The notes under the pieces are model-generated. The model made no database searches, was not told where the DNA came from, and was given only the letters and a program-made list of their open reading frames with translations. DNA of 64,000 bases from positions 62,001 through 126,000 of the forward strand of contig NKYR01000014.1 of assembly GCA_003184365.1 (NCBI GenBank), written 5' to 3'. Numbering within the stretch: the first letter of the stretch is position 1; every line of letters begins with the position of its first letter. This DNA comes from Evernia prunastri (lineage: Eukaryota > Ascomycota > Lecanoromycetes > Lecanorales > Parmeliaceae). The position numbers were made by a program, and so were the translations under genes. This document shows, in pieces, positions 36,542-47,076 of the stretch.

Positions 36542-37964
36542 TCATCCTGATTTTCGGGCTTTCATCTCCTCAATCCACCCGGCCGCTTTGGACCTGAGCA
36601 GCACATTGATCCTCACTATACCATCCACAATCTCCACGCCTGGACTTCCCAACGCCTTCCCCAGGCTCGCTTTCTTGCCCACCTTGACCAACCCTCCACT
36701 GCCAGTCTCCATGTAGAACTCCACGGATTCAAGCGTGTATTCGCGTTTCTCATCCCACGGCAAGGGAAAGATGTACTCGAGGTGGATCGGAACGGTGTCC
36801 GTCTCCGGAAAGGCTTTAATGAAATCCGATTGCAGATGGAGCGGGTAGAGGAGTACAACCGGAAACATCAAGATGCTGGTGGGAGCGATCGGATCTGGTG
36901 AAAGGTGAATAGATGCATCCTCCATGTCTGGGGGCTGCGCAGTGTTGCGGGTGCGGATGTTGCGAGCGCGAAGTGCGGTATGTAACATCAACTTTTCTTT
37001 CTGTGCACGCCGTTCGCGCTCCTGCTTCTTCTGCTCAACAGACCTCAGCGAAGTTTCCCGGGCCTCGATTTTGGTGGCGAGCCCTTTCAAGGCGGCGTTG
37101 GAGGAGTCAAGTGTAAGACCCCGAGTACAAGCGTCTGAAGCTTCGGCAAGCTTGTCGAGGGCAAAGAGAGCAAGAGAGGAGCGGTAGTATGCTTTGACAT
37201 TCTTGGGGTTGAGGCGGAGGGCCGACGCGCAGTCGAGCGTTGTAGATCGGTAGTTTTCTGCGCCATTGTAAGCCTGAGGTCTGAATAAGCTACAATTAAA
37301 GAATCGTAATACATACTCATCTCTAAATTGCAAAGGGCTCGATTGACGTAACAAGCTTCCTCAAGCTCCCTCTGTTTTCCGGTTTCTGCTTCATCTTCTG
37401 CAACTGTAGAGTCCTCCCCGGCATGGTCCGGTGATTTGAGTGAGCGAGCCGTTCTCCTTTGCGCAAGCACAGCAAGGCCTTTGGTATAGAACTCCTTCCC
37501 GTCCTTCCACCGCTTCAATTTGACCACCTCGTTTCCCTGCTCTTTGAAGCCTTGGGCGATCTCGGCTGGAGTGCCTTCGTACTGGAGTGCTCGAAGAGCA
37601 TCAAGCTCCACATTATCTCCGTCTAGCCTGCTCTTAGATATGAATACCGTCCTCGAGGGAAGTGTGCCGATTGCTACATACCTTCGCCATCGGTGCTTTC
37701 GAGGGAGGTCATGAACAAAGGTGTACGGTTCATCATTTGCACAATCTCGTCCGCGGTATGAGACCGTACAGATGCCATATGGGGCGGCAGGGCCGGTGTA
37801 GTGCCATTGTGTTCTAATCGGTTTGCATCAATGGGGAAAGGAGTAGAGTCTGAGGAAGCTGTTGGGAATACGTTGGAAGTCGAGGATGCATGGACGGGCG
37901 TTTCGGGAGGGTTGAGATTGAGCGACTCGTCGAAGCCATCCGGGAGCTCTTCGATGCGACTCAT
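36542..37964 (-). CDS. CNS1: TPR co-chaperone CNS1 (TTC4 family)
   Basis: Cns1/TTC4 proteins bridge Hsp90 and Hsp70 through a TPR domain and are essential in yeast. Three exons: 37682-37964, 37317-37622 and 36542-37257, with introns of 59 nt each and matching phases, give about 434 aa. The N-terminus is acidic (RIEELPDGFDESLN). The TPR helices cover about residues 110-260 (AQGFKEQGNEVVKLKRW, NRALCNLEMKNYRST and PKNVKAYYRSSLALFAL). A charged helix (about 265-300) leads to the C-terminal wheel domain (LQSDFIKAFPETDTV, FPLPWDEKREYTLESVEFY). ATG 37964 (MSRIEELP) is preferred over 38024. The gene is head-to-head with HSP70, 605 bp apart, so shared heat-stress control is plausible (inference). Confidence 0.9.
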
Positions 37965-38569
37965 GATTGCAGTCGATGAAAAGCTCTCAAACGATCCACT
38001 GGCATCTAAGGTCGATAGCCGCAAATTCTCTCAATACGGTGAATTGAATGGAGCTACAGTATCTACTTCTAATTCCCCTGTGTGATAAGTCGCATATGAA
38101 AGTAAGTACCGGGCTAACCGAAGTGACGCTAGTGTCACTATGGTTGCCAAGACATGACGTCGATCGCTTCCATCACAAAAAAAAATGGAAACAGCTACGA
38201 AGAGATGTTATACGGGATTTTTGAATAGTTGTAGAATCTTCAAAACATATTCACTGCGTAATGTAGGTCCCATTTAACACCGGCTTTCGCATCCTGGAAT
38301 TCGCGTGTTGAAAGTTCTGCAGTTCCGTGTGTTCTATGGAGTATTCTACCTCGTTCCACGGCTTTCTAGAGACTTCCAGACCCGCCAACCTCTTTTTCTC
38401 ATACCTACTTAAAAATCTTTCACGACTGCAACTTCTTCCAACTTCACTTACACTACTACAATTTGCTATTACCTCTGTTCTACTCTTCCTTTACCCTTCA
38501 TAACTACAACTGCCTACACTTCCCCAATTCCTCACACACCTAATCTCATCCAAGTCAACTACACACATT
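37965..38569. promoter_or_regulatory. Divergent CNS1-HSP70 promoter with heat-shock elements
   Basis: A 605-bp interval lies between the two start codons. At 38364-38380 the sequence TTCtaGAgacTTCcaGA has four HSF pentamer half-sites in exact 5-bp phase, two of them with one mismatch. At 38309-38318 tGAAagTTCt is a perfect head-to-head pair. A TATA-like TTAAAAAT lies near 38410, and a CT-rich leader precedes the HSP70 start codon. The HSEs sit about 190-260 bp upstream of HSP70 and about 350-415 bp upstream of CNS1. HSF1 itself is encoded about 6 kb away. Confidence 0.7.
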
Positions 38570-40767
38570 ATGGCACCAGCCATTGGAATCGACCTGGGCA
38601 CGACCTACTCGTGCGTAGGTATCTTCCGTGATGACCGTATCGAGATCATTGCCAACGATCAAGGCAACCGCACAACTCCTTCCTTCGTTGCCTTTACCGA
38701 CACAGAGCGCCTCATTGGTGACTCGGCCAAGAACCAAGTCGCCATGAACCCCAGCAACACAGTCTTCGACGCCAAGCGTATGATTGGACGCAAGTTCGCA
38801 GATGCTGAGGTACAAGCCGACATGAAGCACTTTCCCTTCAAGGTCGTCGACAAGGCCGCCAAGCCAGTCATTCAAGTCGAGTTCAAGGGCGAGACAAAAT
38901 CTTTCACACCAGAGGAGATCTCTTCAATGGTCTTGACCAAGATGAGGGAGACCGCCGAATCATACCTGGGTGGCACTGTCAATAACGCTGTTGTCACTGT
39001 TCCCGCATACTTCAACGATTCCCAGCGTCAAGCCACCAAGGATGCTGGTCTCATTGCCGGTTTGAACGTCCTCCGAATCATCAACGAGCCCACTGCTGCA
39101 GCCATCGCTTACGGTTTGGACAAGAAGGCCGAGGGCGAGCGAAATGTACTCATCTTCGACCTGGGGGGAGGAACCTTTGATGTCTCTCTTTTGACAATCG
39201 AGGAGGGTATCTTCGAGGTTAAATCGACTGCTGGTGACACTCATCTGGGTGGTGAGGACTTTGACAATCGTCTAGTCAACCACTTTGTGAACGAATTCAA
39301 GCGAAAGCACAAGAAGGAGTACGTACTTCCCGACCCCATGTTTCCTCTTTCGAACCAACTGTTGAGCCTTGAGACATGTCTTGGGAGTCTTACCTCTCTA
39401 GACGTGTTTCAAGGCTCGCTAACACTCTCAAAAAAGCAAAAGACAAGCAAGACTGATCCATACCATAGCCTTTCCTCCAATGCCCGCGCCCTCCGTCGTC
39501 TCCGCACCGCGTGCGAGCGAGCCAAGCGAACACTCTCCTCATCCGCACAAACTTCCATCGAGATCGACTCGCTCTTCGAGGGTATCGACTTCTATACATC
39601 CATCACACGTGCTCGCTTTGAAGAGCTTTGCCAAGATCTTTTCCGCTCCACCATGGAGCCCGTTGAGCGTGTCCTCCGCGATGCCAAGATTGACAAGTCC
39701 TCCGTCCACGAGATTGTCTTGGTTGGTGGCTCCACTCGTATTCCCAAGGTCCAGAAGCTTGTGTCCGACTTCTTCAACGGCAAGGAGCCCAACAAGTCAA
39801 TCAACCCCGACGAGGCTGTTGCCTACGGTGCAGCTGTCCAGGCAGCCATCCTTTCCGGCGACACATCATCGAAGTCCACCAACGAAATCCTTCTCTTGGA
39901 TGTTTCACCATTGTCCCTCGGTATCGAGACTGCTGGTGGTGTCATGACTGCGCTCATCAAGCGTAACACCACCATCCCTACCAAGAAGTCCGAGGTCTTC
40001 TCTACCTTCTCGGACAACCAACCCGGTGTACTCATCCAAGTCTTCGAAGGTGAGCGTGCCCGCACCAAGGACAACAACCTGCTAGGCAAATTCGAGCTCT
40101 CCGGTATCCCACCTGCGCCTCGTGGTGTCCCACAAATCGAAGTCACCTTCGATGTTGATGCCAACGGTATTATGAACGTCTCTGCCCTTGAGAAGGGTAC
40201 CGGCAAGACCAACAAGATTGTCATCACCAACGACAAGGGTCGCCTATCAAAAGAAGAGATTGAGCGTATGTTGTCCGAGGCTGAGAAGTACAAGGCTGAG
40301 GATGAGGCCGAATCTGCTCGTATCTCCGCCAAGAACGCACTCGAGTCATATGCCTACTCGCTGCGCAACACCATCGGTGATCCCAAGGTTGACGAGAAGC
40401 TGGATGCTTCAGAGAAGGAGACTCTCAAAGCCGAGATCGATAAGACCGTCAACTGGTTGGATGACAACCAGACTGCTACGGTCGAAGAATACGAGGGCCA
40501 GCAGAAGCAGCTTGAAGGTGTCGCCAACCCCATCATGGTCAAGATGTACGGTGGCGCTGGTGGCGAGGGTGGCATGCCAGGTGGTATGCCAGGCGGTATG
40601 GGTGGTATGCCAGGTGGAGGAATGCCTGGCGGTGGCTTCCCAGGTGCTGGTGGCCCTGGCGGTGCAGCTGGTGGTGATGATGGACCGTAAGTTCAAACCT
40701 TTTTGACTGCCAACAAGATCGATCGTGTACTAACTATTTCCGCAGAACCGTTGAGGAGGTCGATTAG
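38570..40767 (+). CDS. HSP70: Cytosolic Hsp70 chaperone (SSA type)
   Basis: ATP-driven chaperone for folding and translocation in the cytosol. Three exons, 38570-39318, 39469-40686 and 40746-40767, give about 662 aa. All Hsp70 signatures are present: GIDLGTTYSCVG at the start, IFDLGGGTFDVSLL, IVLVGGSTRIPKVQ, and a GGMPGG-rich tail. The final 22-nt exon restores the cytosolic EEVD terminus (TVEEVD), which binds TPR co-chaperones such as CNS1 next door. Intron 1 (39319-39468) is 150 nt, a multiple of three, and has no in-frame stop, so unspliced reading gives an insert of 50 residues within the nucleotide-binding domain. I treat it as an intron because GT/AG ends and the family alignment (KRKHKKD-LSSNARAL) fit exactly. 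Confidence 0.97.
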
Positions 40768-42217
40768 ATCAATCACGCCTAATTTTCTTGCTCTCTACCT
40801 CGGGGCTTCTCGCCCACATAGATACGAATACACCGAGTCCTGTCCCTGTTTGAAGGGGCGAACATTGCTATGATGATGCATTCTGCAAAGGAGAAAAGCT
40901 GGTGCTTCGGGCGTGTAATTAGACTTTGTGTGCTCTCATGTTAGCGAGGTTCACATGCAATGCTAAACAAAATTTTCAAAATCATCTCCTTCCCAATCTA
41001 TGAATGACTTCCTTCTAATCATCCCGCGCCATCCACACCGTAGTTCAACCCGCCTTTCCCTTCACCACTCCCACGAACCCAGCTCCTTAAGTCCCCCCAA
41101 CCCAACCCATCAAGCCGCCTCTACCACCTATTCAAAACCCAAGCAACTTCGGCTCAGCAAACACCACCTCTATCACCGCACACACACGATCAGAATACCT
41201 TGCCCTTCCCGCCCCCCGCACACCGGCCACCACCAACCTCGATTGCATCTCCCATCCCCCATTTCCCCATCTCCCATCTCCCATCTCCCCTACACCTTTT
41301 CGAACCACTCCATCCACTCCACCCCCTTCAACCCTCCACTCCACCCCCCCCCCATCACCCTTCCCCATCACCCTCCTCTCCTCACCCACTTCCCATCCCA
41401 CCACGCGCAAACCCCCAACAAAAAAACCCCCAATTACTCATCATCCATGACCCCTTCACTTGTACGTGGTCGAATCGAAGGAGAGGAACGGAAAGGGAGG
41501 GTGAATGCAGAAGGGGAACGAAGGGAAAGCAGGGACTTAAAAGAAAATGAAGGAGTGGAGGCAATGCAGGGAATGAAAGAGGGGGGGGATTGAAACGGAT
41601 GCAGCTAGCCAATTGTAATTGTAAAGTGACTCTATACACTTATCCGCGTAGATAGGATAGCCCGTCGGATGTCTAGGGTCCCTATGCAGGCTGCCACAAC
41701 TCTGTCGCGATGCGATGCTGCGGTGTCGATTGCTGTTCCGAGGGTGGTGACATTGGGCAGTTCGAGGGGAGAATGAATTAGAGGGAGGAAGGAAAGGAAG
41801 GGAGGGGGGGGCAGGAGTAACACCTCATACGAATGGAATCTGTTTCTCCTCGTCTTCTACACCGTGTATCTTGATTTCCTTATCGAAAAGCATCAAAAAC
41901 TTTGGGTTATTGGGATGTCAGTGGCAAGAAACCCCGCGAGAGAAGGAAGGTCCTTTGCTGACTTCTCTCCGTGCTGATTGATTACAATTACAATAGAGTT
42001 ATGTATCATTCTCCCCTTTCTATTCCCGTCCAGAGGTATCATCCGTGTCTAGCCCGCTACAAGATTTCTTCGCTTCAGAACAGAACAAAATAGCGGTCGT
42101 GGATATCATGAATCAATAATCGCATCCCTTCGTAGCTTCTTCGGGCGAGAAGTGCCTTCCACAATCGCGAAAGTAGCGCAGCAGCACCACACCTTTTGCG
42201 ATGCAAACCCCCAGCCT
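40768..42217. other. Convergent spacer HSP70-HSF1 with C-rich tract
   Basis: About 1.45 kb between two gene ends. From about 41030 to 41440 the plus strand is C-rich and G-poor (CCCATCTCCCATCTCCC-type imperfect repeats), then turns purine-rich from about 41465 to 41590. The open frames here, for example 41000-41593, are composition artefacts. No RNA gene seen. Confidence 0.6.
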
Positions 42218-44615
42218 TCAACCTAATCGTCTTCTCTTCCCAGGACTTCCGACCGCTTCGTCCCCAGCAGCAGCGCCATCGTCCGCCGTGTTGGCCGGAC
42301 TTGTGGCCTCACTGCTGCCTGCTTCAGTGACTCTGCCTCCTTCTGCACCGTTGGTACTGAACATATTCTCCCCGGTATCTGCCCCTTGCTCACCAGAGGG
42401 CGCGTCGATACTGAAGTCGTATTCCGGTAGGTCGCCATTGTTATTCAACCAGTCGAACTCCCCGTTGAGGTTGTTCTCGCTGTTAAAGTAGTCGGTCGTA
42501 TTGAAAATGTCATCAAAGCCCAATTCCTGGCTTGGATTGTTGTAGTTTGAATCGGTTACCCCGGGAATCGAACCAGTCGGACTCAATGGGACCACGGTAC
42601 CTTTTAGATTCTCCATACGCGCGGATTGCTCCAGCAACTGTTGTTCGATCTGGTTGATACGATCCCGTTCCATTTGGAGTTGTTCAAGATTTGGACTGAC
42701 ACCGTTACGAAGAGGACTATAGGACGTCAAGCTACCGTTCTCGTTGTTTGCTTCCTTCTGAGGGCCATTAGCAAGCTCATCGGACATCATGCTCAGCATG
42801 TCCTCTCGCTGGCGTGGTGTCAGATTGTTACTATTCTGTAGATGGGAGAAAGCTTCGGGAAACTCCATCCGCGTGCTGTTCGAATTGTTGCGTGACAGCG
42901 CATTTGCGTTGTGCGAGTTGATCACTGACATTATGTCTGCTTCGGGCATTTGCTGGTCAGTGTCGCGTTTTGGCTTGAGCTGGGGCGATGTGGACGACCG
43001 GTTGGAAGGAGTACCGAGTTCAGAAACTTCATGAATTGCTGGGGAGTTCATGTTGGAGCGAAGTCTGGTAGGGTATTCATAGGTTTCTGGATTTGCTTTG
43101 CCATGGTTTTGATTGTGGTCCTTAGGACTGTCAACGAACGCGGCTGGCGAGGTTGCACTGCCATCTTTGAGAAGCAAGGGCTGTCTTCGGAATGGCTGTT
43201 GCTGACTCCGGCCATCGCTCGGACTCTGGGTGTTGTCATCGCTAACCTCGACAACATTGCCCTGGCCTTGCTTATGTGGCAGACCGTTGAAGAGATTCCT
43301 CATGTCCATTGTCGTTCCTTGATCGAGATTCTTGTTGTAGATTGTCGCAAGGAAGGTTAGGATAGCGTTGATGGAATTATCATGTTGTTCATGCATGTGG
43401 TGGAAGGCCTTTGCCTGGTGGTAGAGCTGATCATGTCTGATCTGTGTCATGTTCAGCAGTTTGGTGATCTTGACCTGGTTGGCTCGGATGTCCGCGAGCT
43501 CCTGCTGAATTGCTGCAAAATTGTCAGGTGGAAGACTATTCCCGGCATTGCCTAGCATGAGAGGCTTTCGGCTATTGCCCATGCCTGTACCATTCTCAAT
43601 CGGCCCATAGTTCGGCGGCATCGAGCTATCTCGATTAAGGGTACCATCGACTTCCTCATCTGCGTCTTCTTGCTTCGCTCTCGCTCCAGCCTTCCCTCCG
43701 CCTTTCGCTGGAGCATTCTTCGGCTTTTGGATCAGCCATAACAGATTTGGGCGGTCTCTCTGGAAGTACGGATTTGCGTACTCGCTAGGACTTTTCTTTC
43801 TCTGACCCGCATTCTGGGAACCTTCGTTTAAAGCCACCTGCTTATGAAATCCATACATGTTCAGCTGCCGCACAAATGAAGCATAATTGCTGTGCTTGAA
43901 CAATTCTGGTATTAGGGTCCTTGCAAACTCATCCTCGTCTATGACAATGAAGGTATCTCCTTTCTCAGACCACCGGATCAAACCCTCCTTGGATGGATCT
44001 TTGAGGAAACTAGTAAAGTCAGCTTCAATTGCGACTGAAAGCCGGGGTACCTTACCTGCTGAGCTTCTGCACGAATGGCGGTATTTGCTTGCGTTTTGAT
44101 TCTGCGTCCCTCTTCGCCCGCAAAGCTTGCTGATCCAGATCGTCTTCCTGCTTGGGGTAATTTTGTGGAGGCACTTGCATCTCAAATCCTTGCACCGGCG
44201 GAAAGTCGCTCATCGTATTGTTATGGTACTTCACCATATCCATTTGACCATCTGGCCGGTATCGCATAGCTTCGTTGGCTGCTGGAGAAGAGGGCATCTG
44301 TTCCTTGAAGTACGGATGACCTTGGTCATTGTAATCATTCAATAATCCTGAAGACTCGAGATTCTGGGGGATGTGACGGAATAGATCGCCTTGAGTTGGG
44401 TATTGATACTGATCCCGCCCTGCGTAGCTGTGGCCATTGGACATATCTGGAGAGCTGGTCTGTGATTGATAGGGAACAACCCTAGGTCCACCACCAGTGC
44501 GCAGCGTGGACATGGTTGGAGACTGACTATTGCGTGTCTCCGCTTCCTGTACTTCTGGCTGTCGCGCAAAAGCCCCGGATGCGGAGCGCTTCAGTGAAAT
44601 CCGCTGCGCTTGCAT
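42218..44615 (-). CDS. HSF1: Heat shock transcription factor
   Basis: Trimeric activator that binds nGAAn arrays and drives chaperone genes. Two exons, 44056-44615 and 42218-44009 (46-nt intron that splits the DNA-binding domain), give about 783 aa. The winged-helix domain spans about residues 178-290: PPFVQKLSSFLKDP, WSEKGDTFIVIDEDEFA, the recognition helix SNYASFVRQLNMYGFHK, then NPYFQRDRPNLLWLIQKPK. A heptad-repeat trimerisation region follows at about 345-400 (FAAIQQELADIRANQVKITKL). The C-terminal half is Asn/Ser-rich with an acidic, aromatic end (LGFDDIFNTTDYFNSE, EFDWLNNNGDLPEYDF) typical of activation domains. The first 170 residues are low-complexity. The gene converges with HSP70, a presumed target. 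Confidence 0.95.
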
Positions 44616-44654
44616 GGTATCCTCTCCACCCTGACCGCCCTAAATATTTCACTG

Positions 44655-44664
44655 CTTCCAGAAA
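44655..44664 (-). promoter_or_regulatory. Candidate heat-shock element upstream of HSF1
   Basis: cTTCcaGAAa is a perfect tail-to-tail pair of HSF half-sites about 40 bp upstream of the HSF1 ATG. Neighbouring pentamers do not continue the phase, so it would be a minimal two-unit site, possibly in the 5' leader. Autoregulation is inference. Confidence 0.35.
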
Positions 44665-45474
44665 AGGAACTCGGCTTTCCGAGTCTTCCAATGGGATGAG
44701 GGTTGACCCAGTACCTGGCCTTGAAGCAAGTTCTTCCAAGAGTGAGGTCGCTGTTGCAGGCAAAGTTTCGAGAGATCTGAGGAGGGTAGAGGAGGATTTA
44801 GGAGACAGTTTGATATCGTAAACGGGTGACAGAGGATTATGAGGTATTTGAGGCGGCAGCCTAATCAGGCAAGGCTTTGCTCAAAGAGCGGCGTTGTCGG
44901 TGTGTCCTTTTGCAGCCGTTTCATGCAGAAAACATCAATGTACATGAAAGGTTCGTTGTTCAAAGAAGGGCGGACGGCTAAGAAGATCGGAAGGACTGCT
45001 CAAGGACAATTCCAGGAAGATATAGAAGTGGGGCGAGGTAACTGTGCTTTGGAGAGGAGAGTCAGTATTTGAAAGGCGTGTAAGATGGAACAGTAACAGA
45101 ATGTATAGACAAGAAAGAAGGTTCCGCTACATAGATATAAAAGGATGGGTAAAGCTCGACAGATTTGCAATAGGTAACACTACTATGGAAATGTCTGTCA
45201 CGAAGGGAGAATGGTCTGATATCACACAGCCTTATGACATAATTTAGCTGTTCTCATTGGTTGCCTTGTCGACAGGGTTAAGCGCCAGCCGCAGCTACCG
45301 ATGAGCATCAACTTATTGAGTCTCAAACACGCACTCTTCCGAGTGGCTATACGGGATTGGTCACTCATGAAACTTCTGCACTCTATAAAAATATTTGCAA
45401 CCATTCAAAATTCAAGGTCTTCCCCAGACCTCAACTCTATCTACGGCTTCACGTCCTGTGCGAGAGTAAATTAT

Positions 45475-47076
45475 CTACCCCTTCTCTCCCGCTCTTCTAT
45501 CTGGTAATCGGCCTCGGTCTCTGTCCTTATCCCAGGCGCTACTCCCACCCATCTTAGCCACCTTTTTCGCCCTCTGATCTTCCCTGATGTCCTTCGCCTT
45601 CTCCCTAGGATCAATCACAACCAACTCCTCTTCATTCTTTTTCTTCCAATTCAAATCCTTACCCAACCTATCCTTCTGAAAGCTCAAAGCATGAGACATC
45701 CATCCTTGGTTATCATCGTCCTGCGCAGAAGCATTGTTTGACATTTCATTGTACCACGACTGACATGATTGGCAATTGGCAATAAAGTGAAGATCGCATA
45801 ACTCTGCTTCTTCTTCACTTTCATGTTTGTTGTTTGACTTTTCCTTGTCATGGCGATTGACTCCATCATTGTTTTCTGGCCTTGCAGCCCCATGTGTCTT
45901 GGCCAGTTCAACTTCTGGAGGTGCCTGTTCCAGTTTGGCCCGAAATGCGTTCAATATATCCAGCGTTTGCTTGTCTGCAGGTGCATCACCGTTATGCTTG
46001 CGCTTACGTCCACGCATGGAGGTTTCTGGAATCATCTGTTCCAGCGCAGACTTTTTTCTGGTATCAGCAATTGGTGCCAACTGTACGTTGCGCTTCATAG
46101 AAGCCTTCAAATCAGCGATCTGGGCATTTGTCTTGTCCAGTAAGCTGGAGACTTTGCCCACTTGCGCTGGCTCTGGAGAGCTAGATGGTGACCTTGATGG
46201 CTCTTCATCTTTGGGCAGCGGAAGCTGCATCTCCTTGTTGGGTTCAATCGTGTGAGGCGGAGTCTTTGATCGAGATGATCTTTGCCGTATCCTCCTTTCC
46301 GCTCCGCGGTCGGCTAACTCTGTAGCTCCATTGACGTTCTTCTTTGGTTCAGCACCACTATTAGCACTGACAAGCTTCGTGTTGAATTTTTCCTTTTTTA
46401 AAATCGTCTCATCCATGCCAACTTCACCCTCCTCACCTCCAAAACTCAGCAGCGCCTTTCCCCCCTTCTTCTTCCCCTTCTTCTTGCCCTCCTGCTTCTG
46501 CCCAATCACCGCTGTTGCCTTCACCTCCTTTATAACCATATCCTCAAAAGAATTCACCAAGATCTCCGCTCCAGTAACCTTCGTAGGATAGATCGGCCTC
46601 TCACTCCCTTCACCCGCCTGCAGCTCCGCTTCTCCCATCTTCATCAAATTATAAATCGTATCGCCAACCACTCTGCCAAACAGCGTATTCCTTCCTTCCA
46701 ACTCCCTTGTGTCCCCCAGTGTAAGGAAAAATTGGCTTCCATTTGTCCCCTTTGTTCCTTCGTTTGCCATCCCCAACAGCCCCCTCCTAGTAAATTTAAG
46801 TCTGCTGTGGAACTCATCTTCAAAGGGAACCCCTCCAGGATAGATGGATTCGCCTCCATCGCCTGTATTGGTGGGATCACCACCTTGTATTATGAACCCA
46901 GGCACGAGACGGTGGAATATTGTACCATTGTAGTAGCCATCGAGGCAGTGTTGGAGGAAGTTGCGGCTAGCGAGAGGTGTCTGCTTGGCGAAGAGCTCGA
47001 GTAAGAGGTCGCCGGATGTGGTTGTTAGGAGAACTTTGGCTGTAGGTGGGGGTTCGAGGTTGTAGACGGCAGACAT
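45475..47076 (-). CDS. CWC27: Spliceosomal cyclophilin CWC27
   Basis: CWC27 is a cyclophilin-type member of the activated spliceosome. The single exon gives 533 aa. Residues 1 to about 170 are the cyclophilin fold (FHRLVPGFIIQGGD, PFEDEFHSRLKF, MANEGTKGTNGSQFFLTL). The position of the active-site tryptophan of cyclophilin A is occupied by Glu (TRELEGRNTLFG), as in known CWC27 proteins with little or no isomerase activity, so a structural role is likely. The remaining 360 residues are charged and low in complexity (KKKGKKKGG, RQRSSRSKTPP), with a conserved C-terminal block (GWMSHALSFQKDRLGKD, VIDPREKAKDIREDQRAKK). ATG 47076 gives the canonical MSAVYNLEPPPT start. Transcribed in the same direction as HSF1, 860 bp upstream of it. 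Confidence 0.95.
   Translation of the reverse strand: MSAVYNLEPPPTAKVLLTTTSGDLLLELFAKQTPLASRNFLQHCLDGYYNGTIFHRLVPGFIIQGGDPTNTGDGGESIYPGGVPFEDEFHSRLKFTRRGLLGMANEGTKGTNGSQFFLTLGDTRELEGRNTLFGRVVGDTIYNLMKMGEAELQAGEGSERPIYPTKVTGAEILVNSFEDMVIKEVKATAVIGQKQEGKKKGKKKGGKALLSFGGEEGEVGMDETILKKEKFNTKLVSANSGAEPKKNVNGATELADRGAERRIRQRSSRSKTPPHTIEPNKEMQLPLPKDEEPSRSPSSSPEPAQVGKVSSLLDKTNAQIADLKASMKRNVQLAPIADTRKKSALEQMIPETSMRGRKRKHNGDAPADKQTLDILNAFRAKLEQAPPEVELAKTHGAARPENNDGVNRHDKEKSNNKHESEEEAELCDLHFIANCQSCQSWYNEMSNNASAQDDDNQGWMSHALSFQKDRLGKDLNWKKKNEEELVVIDPREKAKDIREDQRAKKVAKMGGSSAWDKDRDRGRLPDRRAGEKG

Noticed and set aside
38570..40690. Continuous 706-codon HSP70 reading frame
   Set aside because: It reads through a stop-free intron and misses the last exon that gives the EEVD end, so the spliced model is preferred.
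41000..41593. 197-codon plus-strand ORF between HSP70 and HSF1
   Set aside because: The product is Pro/His/Ser low-complexity from a C-rich tract, with no conserved feature.
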